A stretch of 6,494 bases of DNA from Treponema sp. (lineage in GTDB: Bacteria; Spirochaetota; Spirochaetia; Treponematales; Breznakiellaceae): NCBI GenBank assembly GCA_031257595.1, contig JAIROH010000012.1:1-6494 (forward strand), given 5' to 3'. Within the stretch, counting starts at the first letter, position 1, and each line of letters starts with the position of its first letter. This document shows positions 6,369 through 6,494 of the stretch, in pieces. Below the pieces are notes generated by a model. It was not told where the DNA came from. It did not search any database and saw only the letters and a list, made by a program, of their open reading frames with translations. The position numbers and the translations under genes are program-made.

Positions 6369-6494
6369 TTTTTTTAAAATAGCCTTTACCGTACTCATTG
6401 TCATGGATCCCATCGGGATTATTCCCCAATATCTGTCCCTTACCGCGCCCTTCGACAAAAAGACCCGGAATTCTATCATTAAAAAATCCATATT
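6346..6494 (+). CDS. MarC-family integral membrane protein, N-terminal part only
   Basis: This gene runs out of the right edge; 49 complete codons are visible. The protein begins MIHPMIRDFFKIAFTVLIVM and continues DPIGIIPQYLSLTAPFDKKT. The first transmembrane helix running into DPxGxxP and then a FLSLT-like segment is the signature of the MarC (UPF0056) family of six-helix inner-membrane proteins. Their physiological role is unclear despite the historical link of the name to multiple antibiotic resistance. ATG 6346 is chosen, with a weak GGGA (6334-6337) eight bases upstream. ATG 6358 is an alternative that would start MIRDFF. In-frame TTG 6340 is possible but less likely, and a TAG at 6328-6330 closes the frame upstream. 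It follows the mannosidases on the same strand without a clear terminator, so read-through expression is possible. A functional link to mannoside use is not indicated. Confidence 0.85.
   Translation, partial: MIHPMIRDFFKIAFTVLIVMDPIGIIPQYLSLTAPFDKKTRNSIIKKSI

Noticed and set aside
6336..6380. T-rich run after 6367 as a transcription terminator
   Set aside because: There is no stable GC-rich hairpin immediately before the T-run, and it lies within the coding sequence of the membrane protein.
6222..6491. Minus-strand frame of 89 codons at the right end
   Set aside because: It is antisense to the MarC-family start, whose DPIGIIP motif on the plus strand is convincing.

Overview
The window looks like a carbohydrate-utilisation locus of a bacterium with balanced, slightly GC-rich DNA. 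The one extracytoplasmic protein has a signal peptide ending VFA followed by GPGQQ and then a glycine-rich tether. Together with the mannosidase types this fits a Treponema-like spirochaete, for example a gut or termite-gut lineage. That taxonomic guess is inference from style and base composition, not from a marker gene.

Layout, left to right. Positions 1-338 (minus strand) hold the N-terminal third or so of a sugar ABC transporter solute-binding protein that runs off the left edge. Positions 339-784 are a divergent intergenic region with a good sigma70-type promoter for the binding protein (439-444 / 416-421) and another facing right (739-744 / 762-767). Positions 785-3673 and 3680-6088 (plus strand) are two consecutive, complete but clearly different GH38 alpha-mannosidases, 6 bases apart and surely co-transcribed. 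Positions 6089-6345 hold no long gene, but a plausible 58-residue TTG-start reading frame (6192-6368) overlaps the start of a MarC-family membrane protein (from 6346) that runs off the right edge.

How the genes may work together (inference): the binding protein captures a sugar in the periplasm for an ABC importer encoded to the left. The two signal-less mannosidases would then trim imported alpha-mannosides in the cytoplasm, presumably on different linkages or substrates. MarC is probably unrelated, though no clear terminator separates it from the mannosidase operon.

Nothing here amounts to a clearly new biological system. The points most worth checking are the tandem divergent GH38 pair, a low-complexity insertion in the first mannosidase, the unusually short predicted leader of its mRNA, a C7 tract in the binding-protein gene, and the small unrecognised frame ahead of marC.
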